64,000 nt of DNA from Acanthacorydalis orientalis (Eukaryota; Arthropoda; Insecta; Megaloptera; Corydalidae), in contig CM068322.1 of assembly GCA_034766995.1 (NCBI GenBank), positions 18,784,245-18,848,244 on the forward strand. Reading direction: 5' to 3'. Numbering within the stretch: the stretch's first letter is position 1; each line of letters begins with the position of its first letter. Made by a program: the position numbers and the translations under genes. Positions 12,732 to 63,565 of this stretch are shown in pieces. The notes under the pieces were generated by a model. That model worked only from the letters and a program-made list of their open reading frames with translations. It made no database searches and was not told where the DNA came from.

Positions 12732-13362
12732 ATGCCTTCCGTAAGTTAAGTTTTAATTATTTGACAAGTAATGTGAACATATTCACTGCACATTAATCTT
12801 GAAAACATAGTTTTATTTATTATTTTCGTGTATTTGTATGTACATCTTTTTTAGAATAATACACCCATGGTGAATCATCAGTCTCCTGGAGAAGGTGCAG
12901 GTCCTCCACCTTGTTTGAAAGTATTTATCCAAAGAGATTACAGTGATGGTACATCAGTTAAATTTCAAAATCGATTTCCAAGTGAATTAGAAGACCGAGT
13001 ATGATTTATTTGTATTCAAGTTTTATTTTTATATACGTTTTTGTTTTTAAGTAGTCTTTAATTTATAGATCGAACATCAAGCTTTCGAGTATACGATAAA
13101 TCAACTCAATGCATATTTTGCTGAAGCGGAAAAAGCATCTTGCAGTACTTACTGTGAAGGGTGCTTAGCATGTTTGACAGCTTATTTAATATATATATGT
13201 ACAGAGACGCATTATGAAAAGTGTTTACGAAAAGTGTCAAAGTTTATCGCTGAACAAAATGAATGTGTGTACGTGCCAAGAGGTTTATTGTTGACAGATC
13301 CTTGTGCTCGAGGTCTCCGTGTGCTTGAGATCAGTTGCCTCGACCGACCTCCAACAGCATGA
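12732..13362 (+). CDS. GOLGA7: Golgin subfamily A member 7 (GCP16/ERF4 family)
   Basis: Exons 12732-12740 (only Met-Pro-Ser), 12855-12998 and 13069-13362 splice in phase 0 and give 148 residues (human 137). GOLGA7 is a small palmitoylated protein of the Golgi and the partner subunit of DHHC palmitoyltransferases such as ZDHHC9, which act on RAS proteins. The conserved core reads [47 protein letters not shown], then [34 protein letters not shown] and [20 protein letters not shown]. The two cysteines in GCLAC correspond to the palmitoylated pair of the vertebrate protein. The N terminus carries a short proline/glycine-rich extension ([10 protein letters not shown]). A second in-frame ATG in exon 2 at 12867 is possible, but the exon 1 start has a good donor and keeps frame. 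The C terminus diverges from the vertebrate one. Confidence 0.95.
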
Positions 13363-13627
13363 CTGACGCTCAGTCACTCCACACAGGAGTTTTTTATGTG
13401 ACTGTCATCTTTTTAAGTGGCCGGTTGCGCTATGATTATTTTTGTATCGTTGATTATTTTTATTAACACATTGAGTGAAATCTCTTTAAGACTTAATATT
13501 TTTATCTACAATGTTTATACCAGATTCAATTGTTTTGTTATTAATAATAGGCATTTGTGGACATGTTAAATGTGTAACAAAAAATAATATATTTAAGCCT
13601 AGATATATATTTATATAAATGTGTGTT

Positions 13628-13630
<3 letters not shown>

Positions 13631-13659
<29 letters not shown>
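13631..13659. repeat. (TA)n microsatellite
   Basis: Short uninterrupted TA array in the probable GOLGA7 3' flank. Confidence 0.9.
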
Positions 13660-13663
<4 letters not shown>

Positions 13664-14295
13664 TGCACATACATACACATTTATGTATATACATGTATTA
13701 TTTAACAATGTATTTTAATTTAATATGTAGATTTATGGCTCACAATTTTATTAAAACATAGAATTTATGAATGATAAATGATTTTATTGAATTATGTAAA
13801 GAATTATAATGGAAATATATTTTCTCTTTCATAAAAGTTTGTTTTTGTTTTAATAAATTTAGAATTCGTACATAATTGTAATATACGATTAAAGCTTCTG
13901 TATTCATTAAAAACAATTTGTTTCTAAATGAGAAATTAAAAAGCGGTAAAGTTCTCCAAATGTAAAGAAAAAAAATCAATATATATTAATTTATTTAAAA
14001 TTTTAATAATTTTAAGATGAAATTAAATAATTAATAGATGTTAAGTGTAGGTGATGATAATAATTATAATTAAAGAAATAAAATAGTAATGTAATGATCA
14101 AAATTCTTACAGTAAAAATTTGAGAATGTGTTTTGAAAAAGTTAATGGTTTCTCATTGTGCTATTAATTTTTTTTAATTCTAATTTAATTATATTTAATA
14201 CTATGAAATTCTTTTTTTATAACTTGTTAATTCTGTTAATATATTACATTAATGATTAATATTTATCATTATAGGACGTCATCTGTTTCAGTCTT

Positions 14296-14444
<149 letters not shown>

Positions 14445-14713
14445 ATGTGATTTGTGTGTAGGTAAGTTAAAAATTACAATTCTCTTCAGATAAAAAAAAT
14501 TCATATTATGTAAATATAAAAACAAAAATGTATTTTATTGTGAAAGAAAATATCAATTCTAATATAAGTTGTTTACCCAAATATTTTTTTCTATTTATGT
14601 GAAAATTGCAAAACAGCTGAAAAATGTATACAGTTCAATTTGCATATATAATAATTTTAGGTTATTAATATAGTAACAGTTAGATAACTTAAATATTATT
14701 CATAGATATTTAA

Positions 14714-14723
14714 TTATATATAC

Positions 14724-14777
<54 letters not shown>

Positions 14778-14896
14778 TATAGGTGATTTAATTATGTAAA
14801 AAAATAAATATATAAAAAGAATTAAATTGCAATGAATCTTAATTGAAATATTATATATGAATTAATAAACTTAGTAAGGACTTATTTTTTATTAGG

Positions 14897-14976
<80 letters not shown>
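14714..14976. repeat. two (TA)n arrays
   Basis: Arrays at 14714-14776 and 14899-14976 separated by about 120 bp of AT-rich unique sequence. Confidence 0.93.
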
Positions 14977-14978
<2 letters not shown>

Positions 14979-15195
14979 GCTACTCAAGAATACTTAACAG
15001 TAAGTAATATAATACTTATATCTTATTATTTGTTTATCAATATAGAGTAACATATATGCATTATATTTATTAACTTGGTATACTTATTTGTAATAATTTA
15101 AATGAATCCCATGACTTTTAAATGGAGATGATAATTCCATTTTCACAAAATAATTATTAAATGCAACTATTATTAATAAAAGAGACAAATAAAAC

Positions 15196-15198
<3 letters not shown>

Positions 15199-15281
<83 letters not shown>
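15199..15281. repeat. (TA)n array with one interruption
   Basis: TA repeats broken once by a ttgtgttt segment near 15240-15247. Confidence 0.93.
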
Positions 15282-15283
<2 letters not shown>

Positions 15284-16825
15284 TATGTATGTATGTTAAT
15301 CTATGGCGTCGTGTGTGTAAATAAAATTATAAATCTGTTATGTGTAGTTGGTATTTGCTTTTTATGATTTTAAAGCTTTATCAGGTATTTTTCTAGACAT
15401 AATGATATTTTGAGGTTTCCTTAATCTCATCTTTTTAATCTTTAGCTGTATATTTACATGTTTATCTAAATAAAATGTATTGTATGAAGATAAACACATG
15501 TGTGTAAATAAATTAGATAGTAATGTTATTAGAATGTAAATAGAATATTGGGTCTATAAAGTGAAAATTATAGAGAAAAATAAAATATAAAGAATTTAAT
15601 ACTTTTAAAAACTGTTTCTTGTAGTTAACATTATTTGTTTTTTTTTTTTTAAAAAAAAAATAATTATAATAAATCATTATTATTCTTTCTATAAGATTAA
15701 ACAATTAAATTAGCAAACCACTGAAGTGAATTTTTAAAACTTTTCAAAATCGTTAAATATATAAAATACTTATTAATTATTTCAAATTGTTCTTTTCAAT
15801 AAAATACGACATATTATTAGTTAAAACGGATAAATCTATTCAAGAAATTAATTCTGCAAAAATTGTTTATTGAAAATAATGAAAAATGTCCATAATTATT
15901 AATAAATGCATAATATATATATATAAACCGTATTTCAAGAAACATTGCATTCGATTAGCTTAATAATTTTTGAACTACCAGAAGCCATTGTTGTTGACAT
16001 ATGAAAATTATGTAACAATTAAAAATAAATGGCGTGCAAAGAATTATATTTTCTCAGGTTGAAAAGAATACATTTAAGAAGTTCTCTTTATTTTGTTGTT
16101 TTTCTTTTGACCTGTTTATAATTTTTCTGTGTGAATTTTAATTCACACAGAGCAAGTTACTTTAAGATTGGTTCAGATTTTCGTCATATGCAGATAGACT
16201 GAAGTCAATTCAAATTTTACCTAAAAATACAAAAGATGAAACCGACTGTAGCAAACATACTTATCTACAACGCTGCTAGGATTAATAGTTTTATATTATT
16301 ATTTAACAGGAGAAAACAATCTAGTTTATGTTTTTTAAAGAGAAATAACTGGTTTCTTTATAAATACATTGAAATGTAACTTATATATTGTCTTGTTGGC
16401 CTTCGTTTTTTTCTATTACTTGAGATTTTCTATTCATTTACTAATTTAGGTACGTCTTCTATGTTCAGACATATTTAATATAACCGGATTTATCGTACAG
16501 CTAATTGTAAATAACGCAGTGCAGAAACTAGTAGTGGAGAACAAAAACGATAATGAACGAACAAGTTAAAAACTCCAAAGTAAATCATCATTAGCCGGAT
16601 CATAAGTTTAACAAAAATAATTATACATTTGTTAACTCTTAAATATATACCAGAGATCGCGTAACACCTCTTTGTGAATCTAAGTAGTTTGTAAGCTGAA
16701 GCTTGTTGTCGCCTGTTTTAGATATTAAAAATTAAATAAAAATGTAATTTTACAATATCGTTTTTTTTCGAATAAATATGTATTAAAAATTTTCAATTAA
16801 AATGATATACATTAAAAAAGTATGG

Positions 16826-16829
<4 letters not shown>

Positions 16830-16890
<61 letters not shown>

Positions 16891-16897
16891 GTGTATC
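16830..16897. repeat. (TA)n microsatellite
   Basis: Nearly pure TA array ending in GTATATGTGTAT. Confidence 0.93.
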
Positions 16898-17118
16898 ATA
16901 CAATACATTGCAAAAAAATAAATATACTTGGAATACGATGTTTTCTATTTTACCGATACTGTTAATTTTAACTTAATTAATTAATTAACATTTAAAAATT
17001 GTCGATAATACAGAAAATCAATTAAAAAAATATAATTCATAAAAAACAAATTTTGGCCTATATTGAAATTTATTTTAAATTATCAATATTTTCATTAACT
17101 TTTAATGAAATTGTAAAA

Positions 17119-17271
17119 ATGGCATTAGATTGTCATTGTTCATTGTCTGATTTCTTTAAAAAAATTGATAATTTTTTTAAAAGAATTTGCGAAAGTCTGA
17201 AAAATGTTCAAAAGAAAAAAAGTGATCTCTGCGTCTGCAAAAAATCGAAGAGCTGTCATTTTGGAGAATAA
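17119..17271 (+). CDS. candidate small cysteine-containing ORF (unrecognised)
   Basis: A 50-residue reading frame starting MALDCHCSLSDFF and ending LCVCKKSKSCHFGE has six cysteines, a basic amphipathic middle, and less AT-biased codons than its surroundings. The frame can be extended upstream in phase, without cysteines, to 17053. There is no signal peptide and no family I recognise. It stands alone, about 6.5 kb from the nearest gene. It could be a chance ORF, an exon of an unseen transcript or part of a decayed repeat. Confidence 0.2.
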   Translation: MALDCHCSLSDFFKKIDNFFKRICESLKNVQKKKSDLCVCKKSKSCHFGE

Positions 17272-19430
17272 ACTGACATTGTTCAATTACTACTGACCAT
17301 TTCGGTTCCGGAAGTCTTCCTTATCCAATGTTCATAAAACGAAATTAGTGCGTGTACAGGACATTCATGTGAAGGAATTGAAATATTTGAATTGATATTG
17401 ATTTATTGATAATATCGTAGTTCAATATGTTTTATCATAGTATATCAAATAAATGTAAATAAAGTAACGAATCGAAAGTTGCATTTTATTAATTAAAAAT
17501 AAACGTTTGAAACCAAATATTAACATTGTCTTAAATTTTCTAGTGTTCACAAAATTTTAACATTTATGTTGTAATACGATTATTAAAAGTGAAAATCTGA
17601 ATATGTGTTGTTTCTTTTCATGGTAAATATTGTTTTAATCAATTTTAGACTACTTAATTTAGAATACATTATTAATGTCGATAAAATAACTTTATACAAA
17701 TATACAGATTGTCCAAATACAATTTATATTATTTTTTATATTCACTAACATCTGAGCATTATTGATTTACTATAAAAGTCTCAAAAATTTCATCAAATTG
17801 TCATTTTTTTACATTTCGAATGAATACGCACTCAATTTATTTTAAAACTATTATGAAACGCATATATTGTTTCATAGAACATTTTTATGTATAGTTATGA
17901 ATTTTTTATAGTAAATTAAAAAAGTAATATCTAATAGATTTTTTGCGTTCTATACTTGATTACATGGACTTATACGTTTTTTCCGTTAAAGGTTTATTTT
18001 TAAGGTACTATAATTCCCATGAACATCATATTTAAAATATTATTTAGTACAATAACTATTGCTTTATTATATTTTTGTGATTTAGTATTCATTTATTTAA
18101 TATTTTACATTCTTGTTTTTAATATCAAATAAATATTTCTCGTTTGCAACAAAGATATAGTATTTGTGTTCATACAAAAAAGGTAACTTGTTCAATAACT
18201 TATTTTTATTGGAAAAGCACTTTCTAATAATAGGTGTAACATTTATTGAAAATAAAATATTTTAAATATCGCTATGTTTCAAAAGGAATTTCTGTATAAA
18301 AATAGAATCATTAAAAATATATATAAAATTATAATTGGTACTAGTATTTTAAATATTTTATTCATATACTAGTATTGATAAATTCTAAAATTAATGAACA
18401 TTTCTTTACTTTATTAGTTTTATACTAATTTCAAAGTGAATATTTTAGTAATCGAAAAAATAAAATATTTAGTTTTTTAAATAAATATTTAAATTATATC
18501 ATTTGGTTTGTTGTTAAAGTATCTTTTTTGATAAACGTCTCAAAATATATATCAAGCAATTATTTTGCACTGTTATTGTTAATAAAATATATGATTCGAG
18601 TATATTTGTAAATTCATTAACAGAAGAAATAAAAAGTGTATATATATATATATATATATATTATACATGATTAAATATTTCAATAAAAATGCGTAAAAAA
18701 TATTGTTTATTTAAAAACCCTTAATATTTATTTTCATAGTATTCGAAAAAAGTTTATTTTGTTTGCAGATATAAAGTTTATAAAGAGATTGTAAATAGTA
18801 GTAAAATGATAAAATATTATTTTGGAAATATTCTATTAAATTATAGTTTTGATATAATTACACTTTTTTTAAAAAAAATAAATATGACAATCTTGCGATG
18901 GGAAGCCTGCTAATACTTATGGCTGATCTTTTTTCATTGCTCTTCATTTTTGTTTCATTATTACGAATGACTTTTTTTGATCAAAAATATTCAATAATTA
19001 ATTGATCATATTAATTATTGATCATATGAATTGTTTTTATGAGCATTTAGATCACAATGCAATAATCCACATAACGATAAAGAAGTAAATTTGCACTCTT
19101 TAATAAATTTAAAAATAAATATTTTATTTCGTACATTTTTCTCAAAATGAATATATATATGTAATTATATCGATGTCCTATTTTATGTTTGTATTTTTTA
19201 CAAAATAGTAATTTTCTAAAGGTAACTATTAAATATTTATTGCGTTCAATATTATCAACACAAATGATATTTATAAAGCAACTCTAACAATTAAAAAAAT
19301 CATTTTAATAGTTTCCAATAACTCTTCATTTTATACATTATGATTTAAGGAACAACAATGTACTGTTGTCCCGCATGGGAAAAAATATTCAACACGTGAA
19401 TTAAGGCATCGATACATACAGCTACACATA

Positions 19431-19454
19431 CATATTCATACATACATACATACA

Positions 19455-19508
<54 letters not shown>
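19431..19508. repeat. (CATA)n followed by (TA)n
   Basis: Five or so CATA units lead into a pure TA array. Confidence 0.9.
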
Positions 19509-19511
<3 letters not shown>

Positions 19512-20457
19512 AAAATTGTCTCAACTTAAGATGCTTTACAGGATCAGTATTAATGTTAATATTTTGAATACTGATAGTATTATTGACCGTGTGAGGTTCA
19601 TAGTGATGAACAAATAATTAGAAATGTTTATATCGATAAAAATATTGATTGTATTTACTGACAATATTTATTATGCATATCATCCTGTAGAATAATAAAA
19701 ATAGAGCTTTTTAATTATTATGTAAATTTACAAAATTATCTTACAATTTATTTTCTGATGTATGAAAATGTCGAAAAACGAAATGAGGTTTTATATTTAT
19801 ACTTGGTTATACTTATTTGAATTATAAATTAAACTATTTTATTCAAATAATAGGTAGTAATAAAAACTGGATTGAATTATTTCTCTTATGCTACTATTTG
19901 AGGTAAATATCCTTCTACATTAGTAGGATAAAATGTAATTCGTATTAAATTTATTTATAGCCATTAACAAATAAATTTATTAAAATATTATGTTTTTCGT
20001 TTCTTCTGTTAATGTAAAGATAAATATAATAATTTAATATCAAAGATTTAAACAATCATCATGGTATTTCTTACAGATTCCGTGATAAGAAAACATTTTA
20101 ATTTTTTTTTTAAATTATATTTTTATATTTTAAAACTTGAAAATTGAAATGAAGTAAAATATCTTATTTTCTATTATTTAATACAACAAATATTGAGCAT
20201 TAAAATTTGAAAATAAATATTGTGGCGTGTATTTAAAAATCTCATAATTATGTAGGCCAGAGTTCTGAAAAGGTTCGATTTACTTCAAATTTGGTATAAT
20301 ACTAGTTTTTATCCTTATATAACGTTTCTAAAAAGAAATTTTAGTAACTACCAAAATATATTGAGTTTTTTGATAAAAAACAGGCTAACATAGGTTAGGT
20401 CATATTAATATTATGCTTTGTTTTGTTGTAGTTATGAATGCAAATAAATTCTAGCTG

Positions 20458-20458
<1 letters not shown>

Positions 20459-20502
<44 letters not shown>
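20459..20502. repeat. (TA)n microsatellite
   Basis: Pure TA array 50 bp left of the hairpin MITE. Confidence 0.93.
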
Positions 20503-20507
<5 letters not shown>

Positions 20508-20551
20508 TTGTTAATAAGTTATTTAAAATAACATAATATTTTGCCCTGATG

Positions 20552-20717
20552 TTCTTCGTCCTTTTGTATTAACTAAGTGTCTGTTCTTCACTATTAAGCT
20601 CGTGTACCATAGTCAGATAGACATTGACTATGATCAAGACTTTAATACTACTAGAAGTTGGCATATGTACCGAAAATAGTAGTGGAGAACATACGCCTGA
20701 TTTAAAAGGACGAAGAA
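20552..20717. mobile_element. small hairpin-type MITE, 166 bp
   Basis: Perfect 14-bp terminal inverted repeats TTCTTCGTCCTTTT (20552-20565; complement at 20704-20717) bound the element. The inversion continues imperfectly inwards: GTTCTTCACTATT on the left against the complement of AATAGTAGTGGAGAAC on the right, and an inner CATAGTC...GACTATG pair. The whole element can therefore fold into one long hairpin. There is no coding capacity. Related end sequences occur near 16525, 38410 and 42350. I could not identify a target-site duplication or the parent superfamily. Confidence 0.7.
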
Positions 20718-20952
20718 TTATAAAAACATACAATTATAATTTTAGGGCATTCTTTGTTTTGACCTAACCTGGATCAATTCTGTAGTTACTTGAAAATTTA
20801 ATATTTTCGTGTAATAGAAGAGTTGTCACATCAAGCTGGGTTAGATCAGATCAATTAGAGCCATTAAAATCATATGATATATCTATGTCATTGCAAAAAC
20901 GAAAAAAATGCACTTTATAAACGTACCGTCACCATAAAAATTCGTACAAATG

Positions 20953-20986
20953 ACCAACAATAACTCATTTTCTAATTATTGTTGGT
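20953..20986. repeat. small perfect inverted repeat
   Basis: Arms ACCAACAATAA (20953-20963) and TTATTGTTGGT (20976-20986), 11 of 11 paired, around a 12-nt loop. Function unknown. Confidence 0.6.
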
Positions 20987-20999
20987 TACAATGCTATTC

Positions 21000-21015
21000 A
21001 GGTCAAGTAAGGTCA
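21000..21015. promoter_or_regulatory. direct repeat of AGGTCA with 4-bp spacer (DR4-like)
   Basis: AGGTCA-agta-AGGTCA is a perfect nuclear-receptor type direct repeat. More half-site-like or TTAGG-like pieces lie nearby (ttaggtca near 20396, tgacctaacct near 20760). It may be a receptor site or a chance outcome; nothing in the sequence links it to a gene. Confidence 0.25.
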
Positions 21016-21253
21016 CGTCAAGTAGAGGACAGTGTTACTCGATGATTGATTTTTTTTAAAAATAGTAAATATGTTAATAGAAACAATTTTTCATAAGACA
21101 TATTTACAAAAAAACAATACGTAATAGTGACTGACTTGCTATGACGACTCTATTTGATATAACTTAGAATTTATTTTGTTTTTACCAGTTATACAAGGCA
21201 GAATAGAAGTGGTATACTAGATTATAAATTCCGTTTTCAAAACTAGCCTTCAT

Positions 21254-21254
21254 G

Positions 21255-21345
<91 letters not shown>
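21254..21345. repeat. (TA)n array with GTATGTATG interruption
   Basis: Two TA arrays joined by a short TATG-rich segment at about 21294-21305. Confidence 0.92.
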
Positions 21346-22826
21346 CTTGATATTTAACTCTCAACTTTGATATTATTTAAATTTTGTGTTTATTTAGTTC
21401 TTTGACGTTTGAAATAAGTTGTATTTTATATGAAATTGATTTTTTTAATATCTGAATATATTTATAATATAATATGAATAAATAATTTATTTGAGATATA
21501 GTTAATAAAATAATGTCATTGTTCGTACTTTAAGTCTGCTATTATATTTAACTGATATTTTATTTATATCATTCTTGCAAAATCATATCATGTACATATT
21601 TTTGAAATTATTTAACTCAAATTAATTTATATTTGTAATATAAGTTACTGTGTTTTAATTGAGTAAATTAAATTAGTTTGTTGATCTATTGATGTAATCA
21701 TATACAAAACTGGATATTATTTAAAATATTTCAATATAGAGAAACAATAAGTATATTTTTTGAAAAAAAATGTCAGTTATTAGTGCCGAGAGTATTTATC
21801 TTCTTTTTAAATGATTTTTTCTAAATCAACGCCACTGACTGTCGCATATTCAAACCAAACCGTCGAAATCTAAATATACTCTAGTTTAAAATTATTCTGT
21901 ACAAAATTCAAAATGTATAACATTTTTTTCCACCCAGAAAACAATATGTACGAATTCTGAAATATTCACCTATTTATTTATATTTTATGATTTGGTTAAT
22001 GTATTTTAACATTGACAGAAAAATTTAACAATACCTTTAAAAAACCTTAACTATTACTATCACAATATTTAGAAAATAACTCACTTTTGTTGTCACTGCT
22101 TTTTCTTCTCTTACCATCATTATTTAAAATTATTTTCTGAACTAGATTTATTTCGTAAATAATTTATCCCTACTATTACTGTAACATACGTTAAAATGTT
22201 ATCAGGAAAATGTTACAAAATCTACTTTTATTGATCAATCCGTCGAAAGTCTTCGACAATTTCTTTTATACACTCTTGTGCTTACATAAGGAACATTCTT
22301 CGTTTACTTTATTCAGTATTCATTTTATTTCTTATATCTGTATTGAATCTTTTATGTTTTCAAATATATTTTTAATACAGTATTATATTTTAAAATAACG
22401 TGATATTTTCTTTTTTATAAAAACTTATAGCCAATATGTGTGTATTTTTTCTGCTATTAAATACATTATTTTAGTATTAGAAATGTTTTACTATTTTTCT
22501 AGATGCATTTAACATATATAAAAAATATTAATAGCAGAAATTTATAAGCAAAAAATATTTAAATATTTAAAATATTTAAAAATATTTTTTCGTGATTAAA
22601 CGAGATTGCAAACTATTAGATTAATAACACATGAAAATGGAATAAATCTCTTTAATTGAATAAATAAGAAAGATGTAAAATTAATATTATATAAATACTT
22701 TATCAAAACAGAGAGAAATAACAAATGTTTCTTTATTTTCATTTTAAAGGAATATTTGAGTAATAATTAAATAATAAATGATATATTTTTAGGACATGAG
22801 TTTAAATAAGAATTCAAAATTAAATC

Positions 22827-22827
<1 letters not shown>

Positions 22828-22882
<55 letters not shown>
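22828..22882. repeat. (TA)n microsatellite
   Basis: TA array with a single TTTA interruption. Confidence 0.92.
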
Positions 22883-22884
<2 letters not shown>

Positions 22885-23785
22885 TTGGTTCCGAAACATA
22901 ACTAAAATCGAATTTTTTAATTTATTTCCATCTTTTTTAATACGTTTATTTGAAGTATAATTTAAATATAGAGCATTGAGAAAGAATCTAGATTTAAGCA
23001 TGCTAATAACGAATGGAAAAGTTATTTTAAATCAGAGAATATATTCATTCCGAAATTTGAATAGTAGTTTACTTAATTTTATTATCTTTCTTTAACGAAT
23101 ATTAAACGATATTATCAAATGTTTCAATTAAAATTTTAAATATGACAAAAGTCCAAATAAATTCTTTTTATTTATGAGTGTTTAGAAAGACATAATGAAA
23201 ACAGTTAATGATTGAATTTAAAATCGTTCGTACAGTTAATTTCGGATTGAAAAATATGTTTATTTTATCTATTTGCTTATAATTTATAATCGAATTATAA
23301 TCATTTTGAGTGAGATTATTTATTTTCATGGTATTGCGCAGAAAATATCAAGTTATTTGGAAAAAACCCTCATGAGAAATATTTATGATAAAATTAAAAT
23401 CGTTAATAAATTTATTTGAACTGCTTTCATTTGTATTCAAAAAATATTTTTATAGAGACCTTATTTCCTCGAAACATACAAACATGTTTTTGGTTGCAAT
23501 TTCATTCCAAATTTTATAACAATTTCAAATTGAACTACCATTTCATAGTTTAGACATAATACTCGACTTTAATATCAACTATGATTTCATTTTTCACTAC
23601 TCTCTTCTATAAAAAGCAGCCTAACAACAACGATACAGGCAAATTCTATTTGGACGATTTTTGTTCAATCATCTCTTCAACACGATCTAAATCTAAAAAA
23701 AGAAAACGGTGATAGTTTATTTTTCTCCTATTTTACATGACGTGCCTGTATCACTTTACAAAGTTGTCTGACGATTGTCCTTATG

Positions 23786-61688
<37,903 letters not shown>

Positions 61689-62099
61689 CTGTAAAATTCA
61701 CAGAATGCATAATACGCTTATCAAATGACTGGATTACCTACTAACTTCTATCTCTATTTCTTTATTTTACTATTTGTGTCGGTGTTTGTTGAATGTTAGA
61801 AGTGAGAGAGCATCGAACCGAGAGATATAAGTCAATATTTTTTTAAATACTGTTTTGAAATCACTTCCGTTTTGTTTTAAATCATGATATGATAATGTGA
61901 ACTAATTGATTTTTTTTAAAAAAAGAAAATAAATTTATATATAATCTAATATATACACAAACGTATTTATAACTTTAATTCTGTAATGAAAATGAATATC
62001 ATATAAAAAGGTAGAACAAAAAATATATTAATTAAATAATTAATATTTTTATTTTTTAATAATAATGAATATCTATGTATGAAAACTTAATATAAAAGA

Positions 62100-62108
<9 letters not shown>

Positions 62109-62152
<44 letters not shown>
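62109..62152. repeat. (TA)n microsatellite
   Basis: Pure TA array in the intron upstream of the first visible Pde6 exon. Confidence 0.92.
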
Positions 62153-62153
<1 letters not shown>

Positions 62154-63014
62154 GATCAAATCTTGATATTGTACAAGTTTAATTTTATTTTAGATATTTA
62201 TACCAAAAAATTCGAAATGTAATAAATTGCCAGATAATTTATTAAAAGATTATATTTTCTAACAAATGCGTATTATGAAGTATCAATATTTTAAAGTTTA
62301 CGAAGAAAATTTCAGAATATAATGATACAACATCTATAAAAGTAATTTTAGGCAATTTAAATACTTATTGTATTATTTGGGCCCTTAATGACATAATAGA
62401 CGAGTTGAAATTTGCTCATAAATAGAGTCTGTCGGTTTTGTAATTGATATGATAATATTTTAATTTTTGACACTGACAAAATTCATTTTCACAAACGAGA
62501 TATTATTTTTCACACTATCATTTTTTGAAATAAAATTGCCAATAATTGATTATTGACCATTTTGATAATGGTATATATGTATTTATATTGATATCAAAAC
62601 TCCATAGTGCTAAATTATAAGGAAGTTTCAGTAAAAATACAAAACGGTTTTTTAATAAGTCGTTTTTCTTAAAGTGACAATATATTGTTACTATATAATG
62701 ACTATATAATGTTACTAATTCAGAATATGTTATTCAGGTAGGAAAGTTTACATATTTATTTAAAAATGTATTTTTGTATAACATTTCGATCTTAATATTA
62801 TAAACATATAGTTTATATGAAATGTCAAAAATAACATGAAATAAAAAAGGCATATTGTTTTATTTAGCATGGACTAAAATACTACTTGTCTTACATATTA
62901 TATAATTAATAATAACACAACCACAATTTGGAACTAGTTTAAATTATTGTTACATTTAATTAGTTCATACGTTATCTGTTATAATTTCTATTATATATAT
63001 ATATATATATATAT

Positions 63015-63565
63015 GTTTGGCAGGAAAATAATTGCGGTTTTTGTTTCCTGAATTCTAACCTTATTTTTTTTTTCAATGAAAGTGTCATTTCATCGTGTTC
63101 TTGTTAATATTTTAAAGAGCATTTTTCAGTCTCTATTTTGGTAACATCGACTTTGTTTTTCTTATAAATTTTGCTTGAAATTAGGCTATTGAATTAAAAA
63201 TGGTATTGAAGAAAATAAGACCAATTTTTTTGTATGAGTTCAAAACGGTTGGTAAAGCAATAGAAATTGCACTTAAAATAAACGATGCTTTTGGTGTGGG
63301 TAATGTTAAGAAACATACGGTGCAATGGTGATTACAAAAATTTTGTACTAAGACGAGATCCTTGAAGATGTAGAAGGTTTCGGATGTCCTTCTTCAGTTC
63401 ATAACGACCAACTGAAAGCGTTATTTGAATCATAAGCACCCATAACAATTCGAGAACGTGCACAAAAGTTAGGCGTTAGTCATCCAACACTTCTGGACCA
63501 CTTAAATTAAAAAAAATTATATGAATTTGAAGTCATAAACCGAAATTATTTCTCTACCAACCTAA
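63015..63565 (+). mobile_element. internally deleted mariner derivative, both ends present
   Basis: The right end, on the complement TTAGGTTGGTAGAGAAATAA, and the left end TTTGGCAGGAAAATAATTGC are mariner terminal repeats. The plus strand from 63200 reads IRPIFLYEFKTVGKAIEIAL and KINDAFGVGNVKKHTVQW, a transposase HTH region, then stops. Only about 110 codons of N-terminal half remain before the 3' repeat; the catalytic DDD part is absent. It matches the copy at 34993 in the same order and with the same deletion. The left end touches a (TA)n array. Confidence 0.88.
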
